Assembly (NCBI RefSeq): GCF_009766105.1
Contig: NZ_LMUH01000009.1
Span: 213,428-277,427, forward strand
Direction of reading: 5' to 3'
Source of the DNA: Granulicella sp. S156
GTDB lineage: Bacteria; Acidobacteriota; Terriglobia; Terriglobales; Acidobacteriaceae
Length of the DNA: 64,000 nt
Both the position numbers and the translations under genes were made by a program. Positions 17,052 through 25,738 of this stretch are shown piece by piece. Each line of letters opens with the position of its first letter. Positions within the stretch are counted from its first letter, which is position 1. The notes under the pieces are model-generated. The model searched no databases. It had not been told where the DNA came from and saw only the letters and a program-made list of their open reading frames with translations.

Positions 17052-18197
17052 ATGGGCAAACCAAGTATCGCGATTGTCGGAGCCGGCCCTGGCGGCTTGA
17101 CGCTCGCACGCATTCTGCACCTCCATGGCGTCCATGCTTCGGTCTTCGAGCGAGAGGCGTTTTCTTCGGTTCGGCCTCAGGGCGGGTCGCTCGATATGCA
17201 TGCGGACTCCGGTCAGTTTGCGATTCAGTGCGCGGGATTGACTGCTGAATTTAAACGCATCGCCCGTTATGAAGATCAGGAGTCACGGATCTATGACAAA
17301 CACGGCAAGCTGTTGTTCGTCGATGCTGCGATCGCGGGTAAAGATCGCCCAGAGGTGGATCGCGGGCACCTTCGGCAGATGCTGTTGGACTCGCTGCCGT
17401 CAGGCGTTGTTCGCTGGGACCATGAGCTGACCACAGTTGCGCAACAGGATGATGGAACGGTCGAGCTTGCGTTTCGGAATGGAACGAGCGAGAGGTTCGA
17501 CCTGGTCGTTGGCGCCGATGGCGCGTGGTCTCGCATACGGCCATTGGTGTCGGATGCTCGGCCTATTTATAGCGGTGTGATGTTCGTTGAGCTCGGTATC
17601 GACGATGCCGACACGCGGTATCCGGAGTTGGCACGACTCGTAGGGCGTGGCTTGATGTTTGCTCTCGGGGACTCCAAAGGGCTTCTCGGTCATCGGGATG
17701 CAAACGCCCACCTCGGTGTCTACGCGGCCATGCGGGTGCCGGAAGACTGGGTCGAGACCAGCGGGCTCGATTGGTCGTCAGGGGATGCTATTAGAACTAG
17801 CCTGACGTCCTACTTCAACGGTTGGTCGGAGGAACTGCTGCAACTCATCTCCCAATCCGGCGGATATGGTGAAAGGATTGCGCCGCGCCCGATCTATGCT
17901 CTGCCGGTTGGCCACCGCTGGGAGTATCGCCAGGGAGTGACACTGATTGGCGATGCTGCGCATCTGATGTCTCCTTTTGGCGGAGACGGGGCAAATCTTG
18001 CTATGCGAGACGCGGCTGATCTGGCCCTTGCAGTGGTGGAAGAAGAGGATTGGAGAGTAGCTGTTCAGAAAACCGAGACAGCGATGTTTGCGCGGGCAGA
18101 AGAGGCTGCGGCAGGGGCAAAGGAGGCCATTGAGGATGTCTTCTCCCCGGATGGGCTGGCCCACACCCTTCAGGTGATGGAAGAGCATCGCGGGTGA
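17052..18197 (+). CDS. FAD-dependent monooxygenase, TetX-like
   Basis: Class A flavoprotein hydroxylase (381 aa). The dinucleotide-binding motif IVGAGPGGLTLARIL lies at residues 7-21, the segment RPQGGSLDMHADSGQFAIQCAGL matches the region typical of Tet(X)-type enzymes, DLVVGADGAWSRIR is the DG motif, and TLIGDAAHLMSPFGGDGANLAM is the second FAD motif. GGAGG lies 8 bp before the ATG. It is probably a NADPH-dependent hydroxylase of an aromatic or polyketide compound; tetracycline inactivation is possible but unproven. Divergence from a MarR gene with shared operators supports substrate-induced expression. The stop codon sits inside a hairpin shared with rpsA. Confidence 0.88.
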   Translation: MGKPSIAIVGAGPGGLTLARILHLHGVHASVFEREAFSSVRPQGGSLDMHADSGQFAIQCAGLTAEFKRIARYEDQESRIYDKHGKLLFVDAAIAGKDRPEVDRGHLRQMLLDSLPSGVVRWDHELTTVAQQDDGTVELAFRNGTSERFDLVVGADGAWSRIRPLVSDARPIYSGVMFVELGIDDADTRYPELARLVGRGLMFALGDSKGLLGHRDANAHLGVYAAMRVPEDWVETSGLDWSSGDAIRTSLTSYFNGWSEELLQLISQSGGYGERIAPRPIYALPVGHRWEYRQGVTLIGDAAHLMSPFGGDGANLAMRDAADLALAVVEEEDWRVAVQKTETAMFARAEEAAAGAKEAIEDVFSPDGLAHTLQVMEEHRG

Positions 18198-18231
18198 CCG
18201 ATGAGATCAGAGATCTATCAGTCACCCGCGA
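18188..18231. terminator. Hairpin between convergent monooxygenase and rpsA genes
   Basis: TCGCGGGTGAC (18188-18198) pairs perfectly with GTCACCCGCGA (18221-18231), with further pairing toward the centre. The left arm overlaps the stop codon of the monooxygenase gene. Placed between convergent ends it probably serves both. No T-tract is visible. Confidence 0.6.
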
Positions 18232-18247
18232 ATGATGCGCAGTAAGA

Positions 18248-19948
18248 TCAGGCCAGTGCCAGTTCGATCTTTTGCGTCTCCTGATCGAGCTTCACAAGTT
18301 TAAAGCTGCGAACCTGGCCGACACTGAGGGGCTCCGGCTGGCTGCCGGCAGGTGCTGCACCACTCTTCCAGCGAGCGTTCAGCATCGATGTCAGTTGAGA
18401 GAGGTCCAGGCTGGCGCTACTGTTGTCCTTTGCGGCTGCGGGAGTGTTTTTCGTGATCGGGCAGGCCGCGCGAATTCCTTCGCCGAGCTCGATGAGGGCG
18501 GATTCGGGCGACTGTTCGACGACGCGACCAGAGACCACGTCACCCTCTTTGTGCTCCAGCAGGAACTCGCTGAGACCCGTGGGGACTAGCTGTTTCATGC
18601 TGAGCTTGATCTGCCGCTTCTCCGCATCGATGGCCAGCACCTGCGCTTTGACGACCTGACCGGTTCTCAGCACATCCTGCGGATGATGAAGATGCCGTTC
18701 GGCAGTGATCTCGCTGATGTGGATCAGCCCTTCAATACCTTCGGTAAGTTCCACGAAGGCGCCGAACTTCATCATGCGTGTAACTGGTCCCTCGATGGTC
18801 GAGCCTACTGGGAACTTCTGCGGAACGTCTGTCCACGGGTCTCCGAGCGCCTGTTTGAGTCCAAGAGAGATCCGGCGCTCTGCCGAATTTACGGACAACA
18901 CCAGCGCATCTACCCTGTCGCCTGTCTTAAGCAGGTCGCTGGGTTTGTGAACCTTCTTCACCCACGACATCTCCGAAACATGAATGAGGCCTTCGATCCC
19001 TGGCTCCAGCTCCACGAAGGCTCCGAAGTCGGCCAGGCGCGTAACGGTGCCGGTGATGCGCTGGCCCTCTTTGTACGTCTCTGCGGCGGAATCCCAGGGC
19101 TCTGCCTGGAGCTGTTTGAGTCCGAGCGAGATACGCTTGCTCTCGGGTTCGACCTTGAGGATCTTAAGCTGAAGCTGCTGGCCGACGGACAGAATGTCTT
19201 CCGCGGCATTCACGCGGCTCCAGGCGATATCGCTGATATGCAGCAGGCCATCGATCCCGCCGAGATCGACAAAGGCGCCGTAGCTGGCAAGGCTGCGAAC
19301 CTGCCCGCTGACGATATCGCCCTCCTTGAGTTCGGCGTACCGGCTCTGTTCGAGCGACCGCGCCTGCTCTTCGACGATGACGCGACGGTCGACGACCACG
19401 TCCTCTTCTGTTGTGTCGAGCTTGATGATGAGGCAGGTGATCTCCTGGCCTACGAGCTTCTCCATCTCGGCGGCATCGCGCACGCCGCTGCGGGAAGCCG
19501 GCATAAAGGCACGCACGCCGACATCGACAGTGAGGCCTCCCTTTACAACTCCCGTCACGATTCCCGAGACCGCCGCTTTTTGCGTGAAGGCCTCCGAGAG
19601 CGAGGACCAGTCTTTGGGCTGCGCTACGTGAATACGTGAAAGCTCGTAGTAGCCCTCTGGATTGCGGCCCTTCACGGAGACCGGGAACTTGCTCCCTGGG
19701 GTCAGGCCTTCGGCATTGTTTTCAAAGGCGGTACGTGGCAGGATTCCCTCGGTTTTGAAGCCGATGTCCAGATACACCGATTCCGCGTCGACGGTAACAA
19801 CGGTGCCTTCCAGCTGTTTCGTGTCGCCGTCTGTTTTGTGGGAATGGGTGCGCTCAAATTGGGCAAACAAATCGCCAAACGATTCAGTAGGGGATTCATC
19901 TGTGTTTTCAACCGGGGGCAGGGGGGTAGGGAGGGTCTCGTCGGGCAT
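18248..19948 (-). CDS. rpsA: 30S ribosomal protein S1
   Basis: RNA-binding ribosomal protein of 566 aa with six S1 (OB-fold) repeats at about 45-107, 123-189, 208-279, 294-366, 381-453 and 468-566. Repeats 3-5 show the canonical pattern GxxVxGxVxxxxxYGAFV(D/E)L...GLLHISD...ISLGLKQL. The first two repeats are divergent, as expected for the ribosome-binding part, and the sixth is also divergent with an insertion. It recruits mRNA to the 30S subunit. The gene stands alone between unrelated genes here, not beside cmk as in many bacteria. Confidence 0.95.
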   Translation of the reverse strand: MPDETLPTPLPPVENTDESPTESFGDLFAQFERTHSHKTDGDTKQLEGTVVTVDAESVYLDIGFKTEGILPRTAFENNAEGLTPGSKFPVSVKGRNPEGYYELSRIHVAQPKDWSSLSEAFTQKAAVSGIVTGVVKGGLTVDVGVRAFMPASRSGVRDAAEMEKLVGQEITCLIIKLDTTEEDVVVDRRVIVEEQARSLEQSRYAELKEGDIVSGQVRSLASYGAFVDLGGIDGLLHISDIAWSRVNAAEDILSVGQQLQLKILKVEPESKRISLGLKQLQAEPWDSAAETYKEGQRITGTVTRLADFGAFVELEPGIEGLIHVSEMSWVKKVHKPSDLLKTGDRVDALVLSVNSAERRISLGLKQALGDPWTDVPQKFPVGSTIEGPVTRMMKFGAFVELTEGIEGLIHISEITAERHLHHPQDVLRTGQVVKAQVLAIDAEKRQIKLSMKQLVPTGLSEFLLEHKEGDVVSGRVVEQSPESALIELGEGIRAACPITKNTPAAAKDNSSASLDLSQLTSMLNARWKSGAAPAGSQPEPLSVGQVRSFKLVKLDQETQKIELALA

Positions 19949-20119
19949 GATGGTCTGCCTATCATTTTGTCACGACTACTAACAGGTCTGCCAAATAACC
20001 GAGTCCCGTAAAGAGAGGGGTGACCTGGAAAGAGATCGAGAGAAGAGCCTTTGCCGGTACTAATCTATTATCGGGACTCGCAGCTAGCGCATTGGGATGC
20101 ATGAGTACGGGAGATAAGT

Positions 20120-20935
20120 ATGGTGATTCGCAGGATGTGCATGCTTGGACTGATGATGACCGTCTTACAGGGCGCTTATGCACAAAATGCTGCCCCTCTA
20201 ACTTTTGAGGTTGCGACGATTAGAGATACCGATCCCAGTAGCCCTATACCCCCCTCGATCCGCGACCTGGGCAACCGTTTGCTGGTCAGAAACATGACCC
20301 TCCAGGAGATAATTTCTATCGCTTACGATCTCAACTTTGCGTCTGAGCAGCAGGTTATTGGAGGGCCGTCCTGGATGAGCACAGAGCGGTTCGACGTGAC
20401 GGCGAAGGAAGATGAAGGTGTGGCAAAGCACATTCAGGATCTTCCGGCCGAAAAACAGGGGGATGCCAATCGCGCGTTGATGCAGTCCCTGTTGGCAGAA
20501 CGATTTGGACTGAAGGTGCATCAGGAGCAGAGAACGCTGACCACGTACACCTTAGAGATAGCGAAAGGCGGTCCAAAGCTGTCGCATGGTGTTTTGGACG
20601 CCCACCTGCCCTCTGATATTCCGCAGAACAGGGTCAATGTGAGGGGAGTTGGCTGGCTAGAGGCGCACAACACAGATATGACGCTCTTCGCAAAAACTTT
20701 GAGCTCGCAAGCGGAATTGACTGGCCGTATGGTGATGGATCGAACGGGCCTGAAAGGCAGATATAACTTCACACTCAGATGGACACCTGCAACGCTGACT
20801 GGTGACGAAGACGCTGACGCGTCGCCGTCATTGCTCAGCGCATTGCAGGAGCAGCTGGGGCTGAAGCTGACTACAAGGAAGAATCCGGTAAATGTTCTTT
20901 TAGTCGATTCTGTCGAGAGGCCATCAGCGAACTAG
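20120..20935 (+). CDS. TIGR03435-type exported protein of unknown function
   Basis: Exported protein (271 aa) of a family known mainly from Acidobacteria. Seen: a signal peptide ending at YAQ, then the family opening FEVATIRDTDPS, NMTLQEIISIAYDL, GGPSWMSTERFDVTA, LMQSLLAERFGLKVHQEQRTLTTYTLEIAKGGPKL, and a C-terminal repeat of the same type (LLSALQEQLGLKLTTRKNPVNVLLVDSVERPS). GGGAG lies 6 bp before the ATG. No function is established for the family. Neighbours (rpsA on the other strand, a kinase-like gene downstream) do not help. Confidence 0.88.
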   Translation: MVIRRMCMLGLMMTVLQGAYAQNAAPLTFEVATIRDTDPSSPIPPSIRDLGNRLLVRNMTLQEIISIAYDLNFASEQQVIGGPSWMSTERFDVTAKEDEGVAKHIQDLPAEKQGDANRALMQSLLAERFGLKVHQEQRTLTTYTLEIAKGGPKLSHGVLDAHLPSDIPQNRVNVRGVGWLEAHNTDMTLFAKTLSSQAELTGRMVMDRTGLKGRYNFTLRWTPATLTGDEDADASPSLLSALQEQLGLKLTTRKNPVNVLLVDSVERPSAN

Positions 20936-21545
20936 CTTCGACCAGAAAGCTGAGGCTGACAGCGTTTTCGCGGTTAGTTCTAGCCTTGGCAGTACCACAG
21001 CTTCATCATGTTCTATGACGGTACAGACGCCAATGGGCACCCGGAAGCCGGCTTGTGATTACACAAAGATTGCTGGACACTTAGTAACAAGTTCGTTTTG
21101 CAGGTGAACGCGAAGTGGACTGAATACTCGGTCTGTAGGTCGCAATAATTCGGCTTACCTCATGGACAGATGCATCTCTCCGCACGGGTGCCTTTCAGCT
21201 ATGCAACAGCTTTACGCGTTCTCAGTTGTGTCCGTCTCGCCCAACCGGGAGTGAGCCTTCTGTTTCATGGTCTTTGACTCTCCCGTGCCACCAACCCACG
21301 ATCCGACGCCCCCCTTTCTGTTTTGTCCCGTTTGCTCGTAATGCGCCCAACATTCTTTTCCGGCCGGTGCGTTCTGCCCCCGGATTCAAGCAAGATTACC
21401 TGTGCGTAAATCTACGCCATTGTTTGCGATAATAAACGTGACAACAAGAGCTGCTGCGTACGCACCAGCGGCTCGACTGCCTGCCTGTGTCACTCGCCCT
21501 TTCGGCATTTTGGCCTTATCCCACTCCCCACGCAGGACCTGATAT
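20936..21545. other. 610-bp intergenic region with gene debris
   Basis: No complete gene is supported. On the minus strand near 21194-21258 there is a decayed copy of the end of an isochorismatase gene (separate entry). A short plus-strand reading ends in FYDGTDANGHPEAGL at 21054, which I cannot assign. The rest shows no clear promoter or hairpin. Confidence 0.5.
21194..21258 (-). pseudogene. Relic of the 3' end of an isochorismatase-family gene
   Basis: Read on the minus strand this gives RLGETDTTEN and then a frameshift by loss of one base before the final KLL codons. It matches the end of the intact gene at 22975 (RLGETDTTENVLKLLRS) over about 57 bp with roughly 80% identity, and most differences are at third codon positions. 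So it looks like a diverged copy that later decayed, not a recent duplication. The kinase-like gene lies between the two copies. Similarity fades upstream. Confidence 0.5.
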
Positions 21546-22898
21546 ATGCAGCTATGGACCGACTATGAAGGCGTCACCATCGACGGCGCTTTCCTCTTGA
21601 AAAAACTTCTGATGCCCGAGGGCCGCAGTGCGTTCTACAGCACCACCGGGACCACGGGCGAGCCAACGGTGCTGCGCCTTATCGAGTGCCACTTCGATGA
21701 GGAGGAGATTCTTGCCCGCTGGCGTTGCGTGGAGGCGTTGAACCATCCGAACTTCCTCAAGTTCGAGAGCTTCGGACAGACCGAGATCGATGGCCGCCCA
21801 GTCGTCTATGCCGTCCTGGAGAAGGTGGACACGAATCTTGCCGAGGTCCTTGACCAAGGCCACCTGACGGTCGAGGATGTGGCGCAGTTGGCATCCAGCC
21901 TGGTGGCAGCGCTCGATGTGCTGCACACCCATGGCTTCATTCACGAGCACATCGAGCCGCGCAATATCTTTGCCTTGAGCAGCGTAGTCAAACTGCGCAG
22001 TGACTGCATCCGCGAAGCGCCGGAGGGCGAGGAAGGCCGCGTCGCGAAGCAGCGCGACGTGCGCGATCTCGCAACCGTGCTCCTCCAGGCACTTACGCAA
22101 CAGGCATCGGTTGAGGGCATTCCCGATTCCGCTATGCCTCCGCCGTTCGGCCAGATCATCCGCAATGGACTCGATGGCACATGGGGACTGGAGAACATAA
22201 AAGCCGCTCTCGGACGCCAGTTTGGTTCGAATCAACCTACAGCGCCGAAATCGGAGAAGGCGGCTCCGGCAACGACAGCCGTGGCCGAGCAGAAGACTTC
22301 GGGTGCTGCCCCCAAGCAGTCTATGCAGCCGGAGGCGCAGCTTCCTCTCCCTCTCCTCAAGGAGGACCGGAACGCGGGATCTGCTCGCGCAACCGCGCAC
22401 AAGGATACCTGGGGCGAAGAGCAGAGCTTCTCGCTGAACTCCCGCTGGCTCGGCATCGGTCTTGTTGCTGTTCTCCTGCTTCTTTCCGTATGGGGACTTG
22501 CGCACGTATGGAATGCGCGTCAGCACCCAGCCCAGCAGGCTGCCGCCGTTTCGCAACCAGCCGCTCAATCGGCGGAACAGACCGCGGCTAGCACTGCTCC
22601 CAAGCCCGTCACTGCGGATCTGCCGCGCGAAAGCCTCCCCGCATCGGCTGACTCCCGCGCCGGTTGGCGCGTGATCACCTTCACCTACAACCGCAGCACG
22701 GACGCGGAGAAGAAGGTCTCCGAACTCGCACATAGCCATCCTGAATTGGAGCCGGCGGTCTTCAGCCCCAGCGGGCACGCTCCGTACCTGGTTTCCATCG
22801 GCGGTGTCATGGACCGGGATGCGGCCTATGCTCTTGCGCACCGCTCTCGTTCCCTGAGGTTGCCGCACGACACGTTTGCGCAGAATTACAGCCATTAG
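21546..22898 (+). CDS. Pseudokinase with transmembrane helix and SPOR-like C-terminal domain
   Basis: Residues 10-225 follow the eukaryotic-like Ser/Thr kinase fold, but catalytic residues are gone: the VAIK lysine position reads TVLR (Arg44), HRDLKPEN reads HEHIEPRN (133-140, no catalytic Asp) and the DFG region reads KLRSDCI. A low-complexity Ala/Pro/Gln linker, a single transmembrane helix (about 301-322), another Ala/Gln linker and a C-terminal domain of about 75 residues (GWRVITFTYNRSTDAEKKVSELA...APYLVSIGGVMDRDAAYALA) follow. The last resembles SPOR domains that bind denuded peptidoglycan at division sites. It probably acts as a non-catalytic envelope scaffold. Function is inferred from architecture only. 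Confidence 0.8.
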   Translation: MQLWTDYEGVTIDGAFLLKKLLMPEGRSAFYSTTGTTGEPTVLRLIECHFDEEEILARWRCVEALNHPNFLKFESFGQTEIDGRPVVYAVLEKVDTNLAEVLDQGHLTVEDVAQLASSLVAALDVLHTHGFIHEHIEPRNIFALSSVVKLRSDCIREAPEGEEGRVAKQRDVRDLATVLLQALTQQASVEGIPDSAMPPPFGQIIRNGLDGTWGLENIKAALGRQFGSNQPTAPKSEKAAPATTAVAEQKTSGAAPKQSMQPEAQLPLPLLKEDRNAGSARATAHKDTWGEEQSFSLNSRWLGIGLVAVLLLLSVWGLAHVWNARQHPAQQAAAVSQPAAQSAEQTAASTAPKPVTADLPRESLPASADSRAGWRVITFTYNRSTDAEKKVSELAHSHPELEPAVFSPSGHAPYLVSIGGVMDRDAAYALAHRSRSLRLPHDTFAQNYSH

Positions 22899-22974
22899 CT
22901 AGCTTTTTCTTGCGATGTCCGGAAAATGAAGTTTGCTGGAAACGGTGTTTTCGGCAAACTGGAGAGTTGCGTCT

Positions 22975-23529
22975 TTAGCTGCGCAACAGCTTCAACACGT
23001 TTTCAGTTGTGTCTGTCTCTCCCAGCCGAGGGAAGACCTTCTCGATGCTATGACGATGCACTTCAGCGTCCCGGTCCGTCATCGCATCCACGACAAGCAC
23101 AACGTTGTAGCCATGATCGAAGGCGCTGCGTCCTGTCGCTTCCACGCCGCTACCGGTTGCTATGCCCGTCAAGAAAACCTGGCTTACACCGCGCCCGCGC
23201 AGGTACTCATCCAGCCCGGTCCCGATGAATGCGCCTGGCCGCTGCTTGCTGACGAGGTAATCGTCGGGATGCTGCTCCAACTCGGGGACAAGCTCAGCCC
23301 AATTATCTGGAAATGAAAAGTTGCGAGGTCCGGCGTCGGTGCGGCCAGGAGCAGGCGCCGTCACGTTGACCAGAACGACGGGCAGACCGCGCTCGCGAAA
23401 GGCGCGGGCGAGCTGGGCAGACCGATCGACGATCTCAGCGGTGGAGTGCACGGTCGGCATGGCGACGATGCCTTTCTGCAGGTCGATCACGATCAGGGCC
23501 GCGGTGGTATCGAGTGTTGTGAGAGGCAT
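22975..23529 (-). CDS. Isochorismatase-family hydrolase lacking the catalytic cysteine
   Basis: Cysteine-hydrolase-fold protein of 184 aa. Asp16 (IVIDLQKG) and Lys95 (LVSKQRPGAF) match the family acid and lysine, but the position that carries the nucleophilic cysteine in nicotinamidase-like members is Gly128 (GIATGSGVEAT). That is the state in isochorismatase-type members such as EntB, PhzD and YecD (from memory), so an amidase role is unlikely. It is the last gene of a four-gene minus-strand run: MarR, MFS exporter, small membrane protein, hydrolase, with gaps of 17-38 bp. Confidence 0.87.
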   Translation of the reverse strand: MPLTTLDTTAALIVIDLQKGIVAMPTVHSTAEIVDRSAQLARAFRERGLPVVLVNVTAPAPGRTDAGPRNFSFPDNWAELVPELEQHPDDYLVSKQRPGAFIGTGLDEYLRGRGVSQVFLTGIATGSGVEATGRSAFDHGYNVVLVVDAMTDRDAEVHRHSIEKVFPRLGETDTTENVLKLLRS

Positions 23530-23566
23530 GGTTGTTCCTTTCGAGGGTGGAGCGCTTGCGCGGGGG

Positions 23567-23875
23567 TTACTGGGCGTGTTTCTTGGTGAAGGAGACGCTC
23601 GCCATGATGCTGATGACAGCGATACCTGTGAAGAAAATAAGAAGTGCCAGGGTGTTTCCGCTCGAAACTTTTCCGAGCCGAAACAGGAGGAAGCCGGCGA
23701 CTAAATTAGCGAGAGCCCAGACAACGTTCACCGTTGCCGATGACAGTCCTCTTCCGGGAGGTTTCGCAAAGGGGGTTGGGAATCGGTTGCCAGAGATGCC
23801 GTGCACGTAATGAGGCACGACGTTGGCGAGAAACATTCCGGCGAAGAAGCAAGCGATGTAGCTGTGCCAGTTCAT
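23567..23875 (-). CDS. Small integral membrane protein, unknown function
   Basis: 102 aa with three predicted membrane segments: about 3-23, 47-67 and 75-95. The loop HYVHGISGNRFPTPFAKPPGRGLSS is rich in conserved-looking Gly/Pro and is probably the family signature; I recall similar short proteins in related bacteria but no function. It sits between the MFS exporter and the isochorismatase-like gene with gaps of 36-38 bp and so belongs to the MarR-controlled operon. Confidence 0.78.
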   Translation of the reverse strand: MNWHSYIACFFAGMFLANVVPHYVHGISGNRFPTPFAKPPGRGLSSATVNVVWALANLVAGFLLFRLGKVSSGNTLALLIFFTGIAVISIMASVSFTKKHAQ

Positions 23876-23910
23876 GGTGGTCTTTTCCTTTCGTGCGGCT
23901 CACTGGAGAG

Positions 23911-25257
23911 CTATTTAGCGGGTTCCAGTATGTCGGGGTTTATGGTGATGTCGGGCATGGGCAGCAGCCCCTTCTCCTGGTAGATCGGTCGCATGATCTT
24001 TCGGATCTTGGGCAGTTCGAGCGTGAACCAAAGCGATCCGGCGATGCAGAACGTGCCGGTCACGAGGACGGTGTGCGGTGCTCCTATCCGGTCAGCCAGC
24101 GCGCCCGCGAACAAGCTGCCGAACGGCGCTGAACCAAAGAAGGCCATGGTGTAGTAGCTCATCGCGCGAGCACGCTTATCTTCCGGCACCAGCGATTGAA
24201 TGATCGTGTTGCTGGCGGACGCGGTCTGCAGCATGCCGAAACCGACGAAGACCATGAGGACGAGCGATAGCCATAACGTATGCGAGAGGCCGAAGAGAAT
24301 TAGTGCTATTCCGAGCATCGCAGCAGCAATCTGGATCATGCGCGTGAGCCCGACAACCGACTTCCGGGCTGCCAGCGAAAGTCCCGATGCGAGCGCGCCG
24401 ACACCGGCGGCTCCCGTAAGCCAGCCGAGAGTGGTTGCACCGCCGTGCAGTACCCTGGCGGCAAAGACTGGCAGGAGCACGGACCAGGAGTAGCCCATAA
24501 GACTGACCAGCGAGAAGAGCAAGAGGATAGTTCGGATAGGCCGGAAGGTACGGACGTAGTCCCAACCCTCGCGCATCTGTTCGAACATGCTGGCTGTGCT
24601 GCGGCGCAGGTCTAACGGTTTGATGTGCATCAGCAGAAGCGATGCGATCACGGCAATATAGCTGAGGCCATCGATCAGGAAGCACCAGCCTTCACCGAAG
24701 GCTGCGACCACCAGGCCGGCGATGGCCGGGCCGATCAGCCGGGCACCGTTCGCCATCGACGAGTTGATGGCGATGGCATTGCTGAGGTCATTGCGATCCT
24801 CGACCATCTGTACGAGGAAGCTCTGGCGTCCCGGCATGTCGAGCGAATTGATCAAACCCTGCAAGGCGGTGAGAGCGATGATCTCCCAAAGAGTGATGAC
24901 GTGGGCCAAGGTCAGCGCTGCCAGGGCAAGTGATTGAGCTGCGGCAGCCGCTTGTGTCCAGACCAGCAGCTTGCGGCGGTCGAGCCGCTCGACCCAGACC
25001 CCTGCAAACGGCCCCAGTGCGAAGGAGATAAATTGCCCTGAAAAGCTGACAATGCCAAGCATCAGCGCCGAATGGGTCAGGTGGTAGACCAGCCATGTTG
25101 TAGCCAGCCGGGTCATCCAGGTGCCGATCACGGAGATGCTTTGGCCGAAGAAGAAGAGTTTGAAGTTGCGGTGCCGCAAGGCTCGCCAGGCATGCGACAA
25201 CGAACTTCCCGAGAGAACTTTTTTCTGTGGATCGGAACTGGTGGTGGGCTTCTTCAC
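23911..25257 (-). CDS. MFS exporter (EntS/MFS_3-like)
   Basis: Twelve-helix inner-membrane transporter of 448 aa. The opening ALRHRNFKLFFFGQSISVIGTWMTRLATTWLVYHLT and the loop AGVWVERLDRRKLLVWTQ are typical of the MFS_3 group, which includes the enterobactin exporter EntS. Position directly after a MarR gene (17 bp gap) suggests drug or metabolite efflux induced by its substrate. EntS-like export beside an isochorismatase-like protein is suggestive of catechol metabolism, but no siderophore synthesis genes are here. Confidence 0.86.
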   Translation of the reverse strand: MKKPTTSSDPQKKVLSGSSLSHAWRALRHRNFKLFFFGQSISVIGTWMTRLATTWLVYHLTHSALMLGIVSFSGQFISFALGPFAGVWVERLDRRKLLVWTQAAAAAQSLALAALTLAHVITLWEIIALTALQGLINSLDMPGRQSFLVQMVEDRNDLSNAIAINSSMANGARLIGPAIAGLVVAAFGEGWCFLIDGLSYIAVIASLLLMHIKPLDLRRSTASMFEQMREGWDYVRTFRPIRTILLLFSLVSLMGYSWSVLLPVFAARVLHGGATTLGWLTGAAGVGALASGLSLAARKSVVGLTRMIQIAAAMLGIALILFGLSHTLWLSLVLMVFVGFGMLQTASASNTIIQSLVPEDKRARAMSYYTMAFFGSAPFGSLFAGALADRIGAPHTVLVTGTFCIAGSLWFTLELPKIRKIMRPIYQEKGLLPMPDITINPDILEPAK

Positions 25258-25273
25258 AGGCTATGTTCATTTC

Positions 25274-25711
25274 TCACTGGGGGTCGCTTTCGACCATGCG
25301 CTTGATGATCCTGCCGGCCTCGAACAGCGTCTCGCGTTCCTGCTCATTGAGTTGGGCGAAGGCTTGTGCCATCCACGTTCGTTTTGCGTCGGTGGCGCTC
25401 TTTTCCTCGGCGGAACCCTTAGGTGTCAGCTCAAGATTTACCTGGCGGCCGTCGGTGGCATGCGGCTTGCGCGCGATCATGCCCATCTCCTCAAGCGACG
25501 CGACGATGGTTCGCATCGACTGCGGCCGCATGCCTTGTGAGCGTGCCAGGTCGGCGGTAGTGGCAGCGCCGTCTTTGGCGAGGCGCTTCAGAACGGCAGT
25601 TTCGGTCCAGGAGAGCTCGTGCGAAGCGCTGGCCGCGCGGGCACGCCGCACCAGTAGCCCAATAGCCTGTCCAAAGTCGGTGATAGCGGTTTCGTTGGTC
25701 TTTCGTGGCAT
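25274..25711 (-). CDS. MarR family transcriptional regulator of the efflux operon
   Basis: Winged-helix regulator of 145 aa. The helix-turn-helix region is TTADLARSQGMRPQSMRTIVASLEEMGMIAR, followed by the wing HATDGRQVNLELTPKG. It leads an operon with the MFS exporter, a small membrane protein and an isochorismatase-like hydrolase. A perfect 18-bp palindrome begins 28 bp upstream of the start and is the likely self-operator. There is no strong ribosome site before the ATG, so translation may be weak or leaderless-like. Confidence 0.9.
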   Translation of the reverse strand: MPRKTNETAITDFGQAIGLLVRRARAASASHELSWTETAVLKRLAKDGAATTADLARSQGMRPQSMRTIVASLEEMGMIARKPHATDGRQVNLELTPKGSAEEKSATDAKRTWMAQAFAQLNEQERETLFEAGRIIKRMVESDPQ

Positions 25712-25738
25712 GACAGAGTCAGTGTATGCAAAGAACAG

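Noticed and set aside
18683-19639. 318-codon plus-strand open frame opposite rpsA
   Set aside because: It mirrors the S1 repeats on the other strand, has no ribosome site and no recognisable domain; rpsA is certain.
21226-21432. 68-codon plus-strand frame in the 20.9-21.5 kb gap
   Set aside because: It reads through the antisense of the isochorismatase relic, is Pro/Arg-rich and has no ribosome site.
21552-22895. 447-codon minus-strand frame opposite the kinase-like gene
   Set aside because: Length is notable, but the translation is Arg/Leu-rich with no domain pattern, whereas the plus strand shows kinase, membrane and SPOR-like segments in order.
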